From NCBI RefSeq assembly GCF_025464955.1, contig NZ_JAODNM010000141.1, positions 1-64,000 on the forward strand: DNA of 64,000 nucleotides. Reading direction: 5' to 3'. The position numbers and the translations under genes were made by a program. This DNA is from Amycolatopsis sp. (GTDB lineage: Bacteria; Actinomycetota; Actinomycetes; Mycobacteriales; Pseudonocardiaceae). Positions 1 to 7,700 of this stretch are shown here, one piece after another; within the stretch, counting starts at the first letter, position 1, and the number at the start of each line of letters is the position of its first letter. The notes below the pieces were generated by a model. That model saw only the letters and a program-made list of their open reading frames with translations, ran no database searches and was not told the DNA's origin.

Positions 1-177
1 GACCAGCTCCTGCGTCGCGGCGTCCACAAAAGTGTTCAAGCGCTGGAAAAAGACGTCCACGCCTGGATCAACACCTGGAATGAGAAACCGAAGCCGTTCG
101 TGTGGAAGAAGACCGCGGAGGAGATTCCCGATTCCCTCGCACGATATCTCTCACGAATTTCCGGCGCAGGACACTAG
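1..177 (+). mobile_element. IS630-family transposase, C-terminal fragment
   Basis: Frame 1 is open from the first base to a TAG at 175-177 and gives 58 residues. The peptide has the look of the end of IS630-type transposases: a LLRRGVHKSV stretch, then W-I-N-T-W-N-E-K-P-K-P-F-V-W-K-K-T-A, then a Leu-Ala-Arg-Tyr tail. In the family this lies after the last catalytic Glu of the DDE domain. The rest of the element is left of the window, so I cannot tell whether it is intact. It overlaps the 3' end of the convergent hypothetical gene by 27 bases, so the insertion sequence end lies inside or at the edge of that gene. Family recognition is from memory of conserved C-terminal residues. Confidence 0.8.
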
Positions 178-771
178 CGCCCGACAGTTGGTCGAATTTT
201 CCGTGTACTGGACAGCATCAGCAGGCAAAGACGACTTGACCCGGCTGATGGACTCGTAAGTATCCGCCGTCGGGCTGAATCCACCCAGCGCACCGTTGGG
301 CAACCACGTAGTCGTTTGCGCCTCGACATCGGCCGAGATCACCTTGGTCGTCGCATTGACGTTGACGAGTGGCCTGCCGATCCCTACGCGCTGGCCCGGT
401 AACATCACCGGGATCTCCATGGTGAGCAGCGAGCCCTGCATAGGTCCCGGTGGCAGACCAGTGAAGGCGACGGACACCTTGAGCATTACCCTGGTCCGGT
501 AGGCGATGTGGTCGCTGGTGTTGCGCACGACAGCTCCCATGCTCACCAAACCCGAGGACGAGACACCCGTCTCCTCGACGTCTATCCCGCCACCACCCGG
601 CGCGGTCTTCGCGGATACCGGTTGCACCCGAACCGAATTCGGGATCTCACAGGGTTTCGCCACCGGCTCGTGGCCGCGAGTGGATAACACCGCCGTCGTG
701 ATCCCGGCGGCGGCGACCACCGCCACGACGAGTCCCGACAGCAGCAGCTTACGTTTCTTCACTCGTAGCAC
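151..771 (-). CDS. Membrane-anchored exported protein of unknown function
   Basis: This 206-residue protein starts at a GTG (771); an in-frame GTG three codons on is an alternative. A basic N-terminus (RVKKRK) precedes one hydrophobic segment at about residues 9-28, so it is probably anchored in the membrane with the rest outside. The exported part holds Cys near residue 41 and two more near the C-terminus, which could form a disulfide. It has a beta-rich pattern (alternating Val, Thr and Gly) that resembles a single Ig-like or CARDB-like fold, but I recognise no family. Its last nine codons overlap the transposase reading frame at the left edge, so its present C-terminus may have been altered by the insertion. 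Confidence 0.6.
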   Translation of the reverse strand: MLRVKKRKLLLSGLVVAVVAAAGITTAVLSTRGHEPVAKPCEIPNSVRVQPVSAKTAPGGGGIDVEETGVSSSGLVSMGAVVRNTSDHIAYRTRVMLKVSVAFTGLPPGPMQGSLLTMEIPVMLPGQRVGIGRPLVNVNATTKVISADVEAQTTTWLPNGALGGFSPTADTYESISRVKSSLPADAVQYTENSTNCRALVSCAGNS

Positions 772-857
772 CGCTTCTTAAGTTCAGTAGTTCTTATGAG
801 TATCCAGCCGCTTACAGAGCGCTACCGTACTACGACGGCAGTGGCCGTGAGAGAACA

Positions 858-1088
858 TCAGTCAGCCTTTCCGTCGAAATGCTCGGCGATGATCGCTTCG
901 GCCTGCTCCCACCAGGTAAGTTCCGCGTCCGCGACAGCGATCGTGTGAGCACGTACGAGCCAGGCCGCCAACGCCGTTTCGGTGCCGCTCTCCGAGCCTT
1001 CGGACCAGTTGGCACCGTGGATCGTCTGCTCGGCGCGGTCACGGCGTAACTGCGCATCCCCCCAGCGGCTCGAAATCGGCCGCCGCAT
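858..1088 (-). CDS. Small hypothetical protein, helical
   Basis: This 76-residue ORF starts at an ATG at 1088 and lies divergent from plsC. The longer frame reaching back to 1928 is the antisense of plsC, so I chose the first ATG beyond plsC. The C-terminal half (ALAAWLVRAHTIAVADAELT, then WWEQAEAIIAEHF) looks like a folded helical protein, rich in Ala, Trp and acidic residues. The N-terminus is Arg-rich. No transmembrane segment or signal peptide is seen. I do not recognise the family. Codon use follows the local third-position GC bias. Confidence 0.5.
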   Translation of the reverse strand: MRRPISSRWGDAQLRRDRAEQTIHGANWSEGSESGTETALAAWLVRAHTIAVADAELTWWEQAEAIIAEHFDGKAD

Positions 1089-1172
1089 GGTCGGAACATC
1101 TACGGCACGCGCAGCCACGATCGTGTGGCTGGCTACGCTGTCAAGACGGTCAGGCGAGAGGTCGAGGAGCAC

Positions 1173-1871
1173 ATGGCGCGCGAACGAACTGGATTCTGGA
1201 TCGCGATCGGGGTGGGGATCCTGTACCCGGCGACGTTCCTGATTGGCCGCAGACGCGCCAGCGGGCTTGAGCACTTCCCCGAGTCCGGCGGCGCGCTGCT
1301 GGTCATGAACCACATCTCGCACCTCGACGGCCCGATGGACGCGGTGTTCGTCCACCGGAACCGGGGCCTGCCGAGGTTCCTCATCAAGGCCGGGGTGCTG
1401 GACGTCTTCTTCGTCGGCCGCATCCTGCGCGGGCTGCATCAGGTCCCCGTGCACCGCGGCAGCGTGAAGGCCGCAGACAGCATGAACGAGGCCGTGAAGG
1501 CGCTCGAAGAGGGCGGGACCGTGGTGATCTACCCCGAGGGCACGATCACCAAAGACCCCGACGGCTGGCCGATGGCGGGCCGCACCGGCGTCGCCCGCAT
1601 CGCGCTCGCCACCGGCGTCCCGATCATCCCGGCCGCGCGCTGGGGCACGCGGGAGATCCTCGACCATTACCACGGCAAGTTCCGGCCGCTGCCCCGCAAG
1701 ACGGTGACGACGCTGGTCGGCGAGCCACTCGACCTGTCCGCCTACCAGGGCGAACCGATGACGCCGCAGGTCCTGCGCGAGGTCACCGACCTGGCGATGA
1801 CCCGCGTCCGCGACCTCCTGTCCGAACTCCGCGGCGAGCCCGCCCCCAAGGAGTTCTACCGCCAGCCCTAG
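1173..1871 (+). CDS. plsC: 1-acyl-sn-glycerol-3-phosphate acyltransferase (PlsC family)
   Basis: Transfers an acyl group from acyl-CoA or acyl-ACP to lysophosphatidate or a related lipid at the membrane. The 232-residue protein has an N-terminal hydrophobic segment (about 8-24), the acyltransferase block I motif N-H-x4-D at residues 46-52 (NHISHLD) and the block III motif YPEGT at 120-124. Block IV (VPIIPAA) follows. The ATG at 1173 was chosen because a GAGGAG Shine-Dalgarno sequence sits at 1164-1169; an upstream GTG at 1125 would add 16 residues without a ribosome site. Length is normal for actinomycete PlsC. The acyl acceptor cannot be told from sequence; in actinomycetes several paralogues exist. 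A two-hairpin repeat follows it, between convergent genes. Confidence 0.88.
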   Translation: MARERTGFWIAIGVGILYPATFLIGRRRASGLEHFPESGGALLVMNHISHLDGPMDAVFVHRNRGLPRFLIKAGVLDVFFVGRILRGLHQVPVHRGSVKAADSMNEAVKALEEGGTVVIYPEGTITKDPDGWPMAGRTGVARIALATGVPIIPAARWGTREILDHYHGKFRPLPRKTVTTLVGEPLDLSAYQGEPMTPQVLREVTDLAMTRVRDLLSELRGEPAPKEFYRQP

Positions 1872-1909
1872 TCGGGTCACCCCCAACGGCACGCACTTTG
1901 CGCTTTTGT

Positions 1910-1956
1910 GCGGTCTCTCAGTTTCCAAGAGACCGCAAGTCGCCGTCGAGTTGCGG
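1910..1956. repeat. Compound palindromic intergenic element, copy 1 (two hairpins)
   Basis: Two overlapping inverted repeats lie between the convergent plsC and decarboxylase genes. The first has 9-base perfect arms, GCGGTCTCT (1910-1918) and AGAGACCGC (1928-1936), around a 9-base loop. The second has 10-base arms at 1933-1942 and 1947-1956, CCGCAAGTCG against CGAGTTGCGG, with one mismatch. The reverse complement of the whole unit matches the element at 41451-41502 closely. It probably works as a bidirectional terminator, but a mobile palindrome is also possible. Confidence 0.7.
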
Positions 1957-1970
1957 TCGTTGGGCGGGGG

Positions 1971-3407
1971 TCAGGGTGAGTAGAGAGAGCTGAGAAAGCC
2001 GAGGAGGAGGCGCTCTCGCAACGCCGTCGGGGCTTCGGCGAGGAGGGCGTTGATGCCCGCCATGGGAGCGGGTTCGCCGGTGACAGAGATCGACGCACCT
2101 GCGGCCAACGCCTTGATCTCGGCCAGCGTGAGCGCGTCCGGTTCGACCGAGGCCAGGTAGGTGGCCAGTTCCGCCGGGACCGCGACGGGGCCGGCGGCTC
2201 GGGCGGCGGTGACCGACGCGGCGAGGTCGTCGAGGAACTCGCGTTCGTTCCCGCGGTTCGACGCGGTGATCGTCAGGTGCAGGTTCACCGGCGACGACTG
2301 GTGCGCGAACTGCGGCTGGGTGTACCAACCCCGCCTCCGCATCTCGTCCGCGACGCTGAACAGGTCGAAATCGGGTGAGGTCGAGCGCATCGCGATCAAC
2401 GTCGAATCCGGGTCGCCGAGAACCGCCAAGCCGTCGATAGCACCTACTCCGGCTCGGATCGTCCGCACGGCGTCCCGTGTGTCGCTCGCCAGCCGCAGGT
2501 AGCCGTCGTCGCCGATGTGCCGCAGCACCGCCCACGCCGCGGCCAGCGGACCGCCCGACCTCGTCGACTGCAACGTCGTGTTGAGCATCGTGTAGCCGGG
2601 CCAGTCCGCGCTCGCGAAGTACTGCGGCAAGCGCAGTTCGTCGTCGGCGTGCAGCAGCACCGAGACGCCTTTCGGGCAGTACGCGTACTTGTGCAGGTCG
2701 ACGGAAATGCTGGTCACGCCCGCGACGCGGAAGTCGAACGGCGGCACCCGCTCCGCCAGCCTCGCGAGATACGGCAGCACCCAGCCGCCGATGCACGCGT
2801 CGACGTGCATGCGCACCCCGCGCGCCGACGCCGCCGCCGCGATCTCCGGGATCGGGTCGACAACCCCGTGCGCGTACGACGGCGCGCTCGCCACCACGAG
2901 CACGGTCGACTCGTCCATCGCCGCCGCCATCGCCGCCGGATCCGCCCGGAACGTCTCCGCGTCCACCGGCACCTGCACCGCGCGGACCCCGAAGAAGTGC
3001 GCGGCCTTATGGAACGCCGCATGTGCGGTCGACGCGAGGACAACGTTCGGCGAGACGACCTCCCGCCGCGCGTTCCGTGCCGCGAGCACCGCGAGCAGAC
3101 ACGACTCCGTGCCGCCCGAAGTCACCGAGCCGACCGTGGCGGCGGACCCGCCGAGCAGGCCCGCGGCAGCCGCGACCAGGTCGTTCTCCATCCGCAGCAG
3201 GCTCGGGAACGCCGTCGGATCCAGCCCGTTGGCCGACGACGCCGCCGCATGCGCAGCCGCCGCGAGCTCGTCGACGCCGGCGAGGCCGCTGTCGTAGACG
3301 TATGCCAACGTGCGTCCGCCATGGGTCGGCACGTCTGCCTTCCGCAGCGCGCGAACCTCCGCGAGGACGTCGTCGCCAGGCACACCCGCCGACGGCAGGG
3401 CGGTCAC
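1971..3407 (-). CDS. PLP-dependent decarboxylase / sphingosine-1-phosphate lyase-like
   Basis: A group II pyridoxal-phosphate enzyme of 478 residues. The cofactor Lys is K240 in SVDLHKYAYCPKG; D203 in HVDAC is the expected pyridine-nitrogen partner, and the SGGTES stretch (97-102) is the phosphate-binding region. The spacing and the DLHKY(A)YCPKG signature resemble sphingosine-1-phosphate lyase (Dpl1) more than glutamate decarboxylase. Substrate is not provable: candidates are a phosphorylated long-chain base, an aromatic amino acid or another amino acid. It starts at a GTG whose GTGA overlaps the stop of the upstream transporter gene by four bases, so the two are co-translated. That coupling suggests the transporter carries its substrate or product. 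Confidence 0.8.
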   Translation of the reverse strand: MTALPSAGVPGDDVLAEVRALRKADVPTHGGRTLAYVYDSGLAGVDELAAAAHAAASSANGLDPTAFPSLLRMENDLVAAAAGLLGGSAATVGSVTSGGTESCLLAVLAARNARREVVSPNVVLASTAHAAFHKAAHFFGVRAVQVPVDAETFRADPAAMAAAMDESTVLVVASAPSYAHGVVDPIPEIAAAASARGVRMHVDACIGGWVLPYLARLAERVPPFDFRVAGVTSISVDLHKYAYCPKGVSVLLHADDELRLPQYFASADWPGYTMLNTTLQSTRSGGPLAAAWAVLRHIGDDGYLRLASDTRDAVRTIRAGVGAIDGLAVLGDPDSTLIAMRSTSPDFDLFSVADEMRRRGWYTQPQFAHQSSPVNLHLTITASNRGNEREFLDDLAASVTAARAAGPVAVPAELATYLASVEPDALTLAEIKALAAGASISVTGEPAPMAGINALLAEAPTALRERLLLGFLSSLYSP

Positions 3408-4723
3408 TGAACGGTTCCCAGTACCGACTTCCGAAGCAGCGGAATGCCCAGTGCGATCAACACCCCGGGCACGATCGTGCAGCCGATGAGGATCGCCGTC
3501 ACCGCGCCGTGGGTCTGCACCGCGGACGAGTCCTTGCTCGACACGTACCCGCCGATCGACAGGATCAGCCCGAACAGGCCAGGCCCGAGCGCGAGGCCGA
3601 GGGTCTCCGACGCGGTCCAGACACCCGCGGCTACGCCCGCGCGCGTCTCACCGGTGCGTTCCTCTTCGGCGCTGATCAGGTCAGGCAGGATCGCCAGCGG
3701 GAACACGGAGATCCCGGCGTAGCCGATCCCGGCCAGCCCCGAAAAGACAAATGTCAGCCCGGCCGGGAAGATCCGGGCGCCTAGCATCCCGACCAACGCG
3801 ACCGCGAACGCCACCGTCGCGATCCGGAACCCGGCGAGCTTGCCCCACCGGCGGCCGATCCTCGGCCACACCGGCATCATCAGCAGTGCCGGTCCGACGA
3901 ACACGGCGAACAGGATGCTCTGGTAGCTCGCGCTGCCGAGCACGTTCCGCGCGAAGTAGCTGATGCCGGCGAGGACCGTGCCGACCCCGAGCGCCTGGAC
4001 GAAGTACACGCCGAGCAACCAGCGGAACGGGCGCCACGCGCGCATCGTCGCGAGCAGTTGCTTGCGACCGACGGTGTTGGGCCGAAGGGATCCCACGGGC
4101 GCGCCGCGGAGACCGTAGAACACGCCGAGCGTCCCGCCGAGGATGATCAGGCCCACCACGACGCCCATCACCCGGTAGCCGGTGACGCCACCGATCGAGT
4201 CGGTGATCGCGGGCGCGCCGCCACCACCGACCAGGATCGCGACGGCCAGGATGCCGATCCGCCAGCTCGTCAGCCTGGTGCGTTCGTCGGGTGAGTCGGT
4301 GATCTCGGCCGGAAGCGCGTTGTACGGAACCTGGAAGAAGGCGTACGCCGTCGCGCACAGGAAGAACGCGACGACCACGTACGTCGCGTCGAGCCCGACC
4401 TTGCCGAAGCCGGGGTGGGCGAACAACGCCGCGAAGAGCACGGCGACGCCGATCCCGCCGAAGAGCAGGAACCGACGACGGCTCCCTCGCTTCGCCAGAC
4501 TCGAGTCGGACAGACGGCCCGCGATCGGGTTGAACACGACGTCCCACGCCTTCGGGACCAGCACAATCAATCCGGCCGCCACGCCGGGCACGGCCATGGT
4601 GTCGGTGAGGTAGGGCAACAGGAGGAGCCCGGGGACGGTACCGAACGAGCCGGTGGTGAATGAGCCGAACGAGTACAGCAGTCTCGTCCTGGCCGGCAAC
4701 GTCCGGGCTGGCAGCGTGGCCAT
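3404..4723 (-). CDS. MFS / GPH-family transporter (MelB-like)
   Basis: A 439-residue polytopic membrane protein with about 12 hydrophobic segments. Features typical of the glycoside-pentoside-hexuronide:cation symporter group are the early D-x-W-D-V-V-F-N-P-I-A-G-R-L-S-D stretch after the second helix and the long central loop. The ATG at 4723 was chosen because an excellent AAGGAGG site precedes it by five to six bases; the longer frame to 4810 adds a non-hydrophobic Arg- and Pro-rich leader. It overlaps the downstream decarboxylase by four bases. The substrate is unknown; coupling to a PLP decarboxylase favours an amine, amino acid or similar polar compound over a sugar. Confidence 0.8.
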   Translation of the reverse strand: MATLPARTLPARTRLLYSFGSFTTGSFGTVPGLLLLPYLTDTMAVPGVAAGLIVLVPKAWDVVFNPIAGRLSDSSLAKRGSRRRFLLFGGIGVAVLFAALFAHPGFGKVGLDATYVVVAFFLCATAYAFFQVPYNALPAEITDSPDERTRLTSWRIGILAVAILVGGGGAPAITDSIGGVTGYRVMGVVVGLIILGGTLGVFYGLRGAPVGSLRPNTVGRKQLLATMRAWRPFRWLLGVYFVQALGVGTVLAGISYFARNVLGSASYQSILFAVFVGPALLMMPVWPRIGRRWGKLAGFRIATVAFAVALVGMLGARIFPAGLTFVFSGLAGIGYAGISVFPLAILPDLISAEEERTGETRAGVAAGVWTASETLGLALGPGLFGLILSIGGYVSSKDSSAVQTHGAVTAILIGCTIVPGVLIALGIPLLRKSVLGTVQ

Positions 4724-4864
4724 GATCCTCCTTGGCGTGGTTCCCCGGTGACGGCACCCAGTATTGGATCTTGGGTGTTCGCCGGGTGCGAACGGGAGGA
4801 ATCGTGCCACCGTCGTAATGCACAGCCGGTACCGGGCCGAACGCGGCGAGTCGCGGAGCCCGGA

Positions 4865-5053
4865 TCAGCCCTCGGATGCCCTCACGAGAAACGTGCGCCA
4901 GGCCCTCGGGGACACGCTGAGCGCACCTGCGCCGGGCGCTTTGGAGTCGCGGATGCCCACTTCAGCGGAGGCGAGAGCGATCTCGACGCAGTTATCGTTC
5001 GGGTTGCTATGGGTGCTCTTCTGCCACGTCGTAGCACGCCGCTCGGCGGTCAT
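4865..5053 (-). CDS. DUF397 domain protein
   Basis: A 62-residue protein that is a complete DUF397 domain: W-x-K-S near the N-terminus (TTWQKSTHSN), the N-C-V-E-I-A core (DNCVEIA), the V-G-I-R-D-S-K motif and a Trp close to the end. In actinomycetes such proteins are encoded next to XRE regulators with a C-terminal DUF5753 domain and are thought to work with them in developmental or stress control (WhiJ-like systems). Here the partner is the gene immediately upstream, overlapping by four bases (ATGA), but that partner lacks its DNA-binding part. So this may be an orphan copy or may be used by another regulator. Confidence 0.88.
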   Translation of the reverse strand: MTAERRATTWQKSTHSNPNDNCVEIALASAEVGIRDSKAPGAGALSVSPRAWRTFLVRASEG

Positions 5054-5613
5054 TGGGCTCCTTCGTCGGGCTGCCGGTCGTAGGCCCTTGCCACCTGCGC
5101 AAGGAACTCCAGCGATTCTTCCTCACTCAGTGCGTCCCATGCGACTCGCTCCAGGTTTGCCCGAGTTACAGCAACGTCCTCTGCGCTCTCCACGAAAAGC
5201 CCCGCGAGCATATTCACGAGGTAAACCACACGGCCGTGATCAGCGAAGTCCATGAATGTGAACTCGCCCATCGCAGACGCGTAAGCGGCTGCTGAGAACG
5301 GCACCACCCGGATGGTCATCTGCGGGCGACCGGCGAGGAAGGCCAGATGCAGCATCTGCTCGTTCATCACCGGGTTGCCGCCGATCGGACAACGCAACGC
5401 GGACTCGCAAAGGAAGTACGTAAAGGTAGGCGGTCGCCACTTCTTGGTAACGGCCTGCCGCTCCATCCGGACATCCACCCACGAGTCGATCTCGGCTTGG
5501 CTACGGCCGTCGACCAGGCCGATCATCGCCCGGGCGTAGCCCTCGATCTGCAAAAGTCCAGGGACGATCGATGGGGCCACGGACTTGATCGTGCTCGCCG
5601 TAGTCTCATGGAG
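5050..5613 (-). pseudogene. XRE-family regulator remnant: DUF5753 domain only, 5' truncated
   Basis: The 176 residues from the GTG at 5580 form a DUF5753 domain: IVPGLLQIEGYARA, then an LCESALRCPIGG core, ending in the usual acidic tail. The frame stays open upstream to the stop codon of the oxidoreductase gene. The peptide just before the GTG (LHETTASTIKSVAPS, to about 5613) still fits the family pattern E-x-x-A-x-x-I-R-S. So homology runs past the first usable start codon, and the helix-turn-helix part (about 100 residues) is gone. I read it as a truncated gene, though an internal start could still give a DUF5753-only protein. It overlaps the DUF397 gene by four bases. Confidence 0.7.
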
Positions 5614-5637
5614 GACAAGCGTCCGCAGAGGTCCGCG

Positions 5638-6663
5638 CTACGACAGCGCGTCGGCGACGGCTCGGAGGGTGGCAGCGTCGCCGCGAACGAGCAGGGTCGT
5701 CACGACGGTCTCCTCCCACGCGGCGAGTTCGTCGCGGATCTTCGCGGCTGGGCCGATCAGGGCGGTGTCCTCGACCAGGCGTGTCGGGATGGCGGCGACG
5801 GCTTCGGCCTTGCGGCCCTGCAGGTACAGCTCCTGCACACGGTTCGCGACGTCCTCGTAACCCATGCGCGCGAAGACGTCGTGGTGGAAGTTGACGCCCT
5901 TCGCGCCCATCCCTCCGATGTACAACGCGAGCGAGGGTTTGATGAAATCGGCGGCGGCCTCGACGTCGTCGTGCACGATGACCGGCACCGACGCGGGTAC
6001 CTCGAAGTCGTCCGCGGTGTGCCTGGCGCCCGGGCGGGCAAAGCCTTCGGCGAGCGCATCGCGGTAGAAACCGTTGGTCTTGGGGGAAAAGAACAGCGGC
6101 AGCCAGCCGTCGCAGATCTCGGCGGCCAGCGCCACGTTCTTCGGGCCCTCGGCGGCCAGATGGATCGGCAGGTCCTTGCGGAGCGGGTGCACGGTCGACT
6201 TCAACGGCTTGCCGAGCCTCGCGCCCCCATCGAGCGGCAGCTGGAAGAACTCGCCGTCGTGGGTCACCGGCGCTTCGCGCGCGAGGACCTGTCGGACGAT
6301 GTCGACGTACTCCCTGGTCCGCGCGAGCGGCTTCGGATACGGCTGCCCGTACCAACCTTCGACGACCTGCGGCCCGGACGCGCCGAGCCCGAGCACGAAC
6401 CGGCCGCCGGACAGGTGGTCGAGGGTCAGCGCGGTCATCGCCGTCGACGTCGGCGTGCGCGCGGCCATCTGGACGATGTTCGTGCCCAGCCTGATCCGGC
6501 TCGTCGAAGCTCCCCACCAGGCGAGCGGGGTGAAGGCGTCGGATCCGTAACCCTCGGCCGTCCACACCGAGTCGAACCCGAGCTGCTCGGCCTGCACGAT
6601 CGCTTCCAGCGCCCCCGCGGGCGGACCGGACGACCAGTATCCGAGGTGAAAGCCGAGCTTCAC
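5638..6663 (-). CDS. LLM-class (F420-type) oxidoreductase
   Basis: A 341-residue TIM-barrel protein of the bacterial luciferase-like family. The N-terminal strand MKLGFHLGYW, the LGFDSVWTAEGYGSDAFTPL motif, RIRLGTNIVQ, and LDHLSGGRFVLGLGASGPQV are typical of F420-dependent members rather than of FMN luciferases. It would use reduced F420 to reduce, or oxidise with, an unknown small substrate in the cytoplasm. The GTG at 6663 has an AAGGAG site. It lies nine bases downstream of the MpaB-family gene, in the same direction, so both are probably one transcript controlled by the divergent TetR gene. Substrate unknown. Confidence 0.85.
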   Translation of the reverse strand: MKLGFHLGYWSSGPPAGALEAIVQAEQLGFDSVWTAEGYGSDAFTPLAWWGASTSRIRLGTNIVQMAARTPTSTAMTALTLDHLSGGRFVLGLGASGPQVVEGWYGQPYPKPLARTREYVDIVRQVLAREAPVTHDGEFFQLPLDGGARLGKPLKSTVHPLRKDLPIHLAAEGPKNVALAAEICDGWLPLFFSPKTNGFYRDALAEGFARPGARHTADDFEVPASVPVIVHDDVEAAADFIKPSLALYIGGMGAKGVNFHHDVFARMGYEDVANRVQELYLQGRKAEAVAAIPTRLVEDTALIGPAAKIRDELAAWEETVVTTLLVRGDAATLRAVADALS

Positions 6664-6672
6664 GGGGGCTCC

Positions 6673-7596
6673 TTACACACGCGGCGAGTAGTGCATCGGG
6701 TTGTCGCGCTCCCCCAGCGGCGGCAGGTTGCGCGGCGGCGTCTCGACCAGCGGCGCGCCCTCGGCCGTCTCGCCACGAGCGCGCTGCCAACCGGCCCGTG
6801 CCCGCGGATGGTAGCGGCGATTCCCGGGTACGAGCTTGAAGACCTGGTTGATCATCCCCCCAACCCGGCGGTGCCGTCGAGCGTCTCGCGCTGACCAGCT
6901 GTAACCGAGCAGGTCCCGGATCGGCTGGTCGTACATGCCGACGGTCATCCAGACGAAGTTGCGCGCGACGAGCGGCGCCACCGCTCGGTTCCACACGGCG
7001 TCCGGCAGCCAGGGCAGGAAGGGCGGCTTGGCGATGTCCCGGATATCCAGGACGTCCCTGGTCGCCTTGTTGTCCTCCAGGACCTCGGTGCACATGCGCT
7101 TCCAGTAGAGCTGGAAGTCCTCCCAGGTCTCGGGCACCGGGCGCATGCTCAAGTCGTACAGCCGGTACCACTGGACGTGCTCGGAGAACAACTGCCGCTT
7201 CTCGGCTTCGGTGATGCCGCCCATGAAGTTGTCGGCGATGAGGATCGTGCTGACAAAGAACGTCGAATGCGCCCAGTAGTACGTCTCAGGGTCGAGCGCG
7301 TGGTAACGGCGGCCGCGCGAGTCGACGCCCTTGATCCGGTCGTGGTACCCCCGGACCTGCAGAGCAGTCTCGTGAGCGCGCGGGCCGTCGTACACGACTC
7401 CGCCGATCGGGTAGAGCGAGCGGAAGAGCCGTTGCCAGCGTTCGGCGAAGAACTGCGAGTGCTGCTCGACGCCGGCGCCGAGCCCAGGATGCATGTTCTG
7501 CATCGAACCCGCCCACAGGCCGATCAGCAGCCCGCGCCAGTCGCCGAAGTACTTCCAGGTCAGGGAGTCGGGTCCGAGTGGCTCAGGTTCCGGCAT
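6673..7596 (-). CDS. Oxygenase MpaB family protein (DUF2236)
   Basis: This 307-residue protein has the pattern of the DUF2236 / MpaB / latex-clearing-protein superfamily: an early GLWAG...MHPGLGAGVEQHS segment, then a Y-x-W-A-H-S-T-F motif with the His expected to bind heme (YYWAHSTFF), and a downstream R-x-L region. Members are b-type heme enzymes that cleave or oxidise lipophilic substrates. The ATG at 7596 follows an AGAAGG site. It leads a two-gene unit with the F420-type oxidoreductase and diverges from a TetR gene across two palindromes, so expression is probably induced by a lipophilic ligand. Function beyond the family is not shown. Confidence 0.8.
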   Translation of the reverse strand: MPEPEPLGPDSLTWKYFGDWRGLLIGLWAGSMQNMHPGLGAGVEQHSQFFAERWQRLFRSLYPIGGVVYDGPRAHETALQVRGYHDRIKGVDSRGRRYHALDPETYYWAHSTFFVSTILIADNFMGGITEAEKRQLFSEHVQWYRLYDLSMRPVPETWEDFQLYWKRMCTEVLEDNKATRDVLDIRDIAKPPFLPWLPDAVWNRAVAPLVARNFVWMTVGMYDQPIRDLLGYSWSARDARRHRRVGGMINQVFKLVPGNRRYHPRARAGWQRARGETAEGAPLVETPPRNLPPLGERDNPMHYSPRV

Positions 7597-7613
7597 CGTC
7601 GCCTTCTTTCAAC

Positions 7614-7631
7614 TGACTACGGCTGTTGTCA
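7614..7631. promoter_or_regulatory. TetR-type operator 1
   Basis: The 18-base palindrome TGACTAC-GGCT-GTTGTCA has arms that match at six of seven positions. It lies 18 bases upstream of the MpaB-family start codon. Together with the second palindrome it fits the pattern TGAC(t/a)AC-n4-GT(t/a)GTCA. The likely ligand is the TetR protein encoded at 7701. Confidence 0.7.
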
Positions 7632-7650
7632 CCTGGCGGCCAGGGTATGG

Positions 7651-7670
7651 TTGACAACGCCTGTAGTCAA
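7651..7670. promoter_or_regulatory. TetR-type operator 2
   Basis: The 20-base palindrome TTGACAAC-GCCT-GTAGTCAA has arms matching at seven of eight positions. Its centre is 38 bases from that of operator 1, so two dimers could bind. It is 31 bases upstream of the TetR start codon, which suggests autoregulation as well as control of the divergent oxygenase unit. The TTGACA inside it may also be a -35 element. Confidence 0.7.
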
Positions 7671-7700
7671 CCCGCCAGTAGCTTGAGGGAGCAGCACCCG

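Noticed and set aside
858..1928. Long minus-strand ORF of 356 codons across plsC
   Set aside because: Its upstream two-thirds is the antisense of plsC, which has clear motifs and a ribosome site. Only the last 76 codons beyond plsC look like protein, and I annotated those alone.
2517..3410. Plus-strand ORF of 297 codons across the decarboxylase
   Set aside because: Arg- and Asp-rich shadow of a gene with an intact PLP-binding Lys and normal length.
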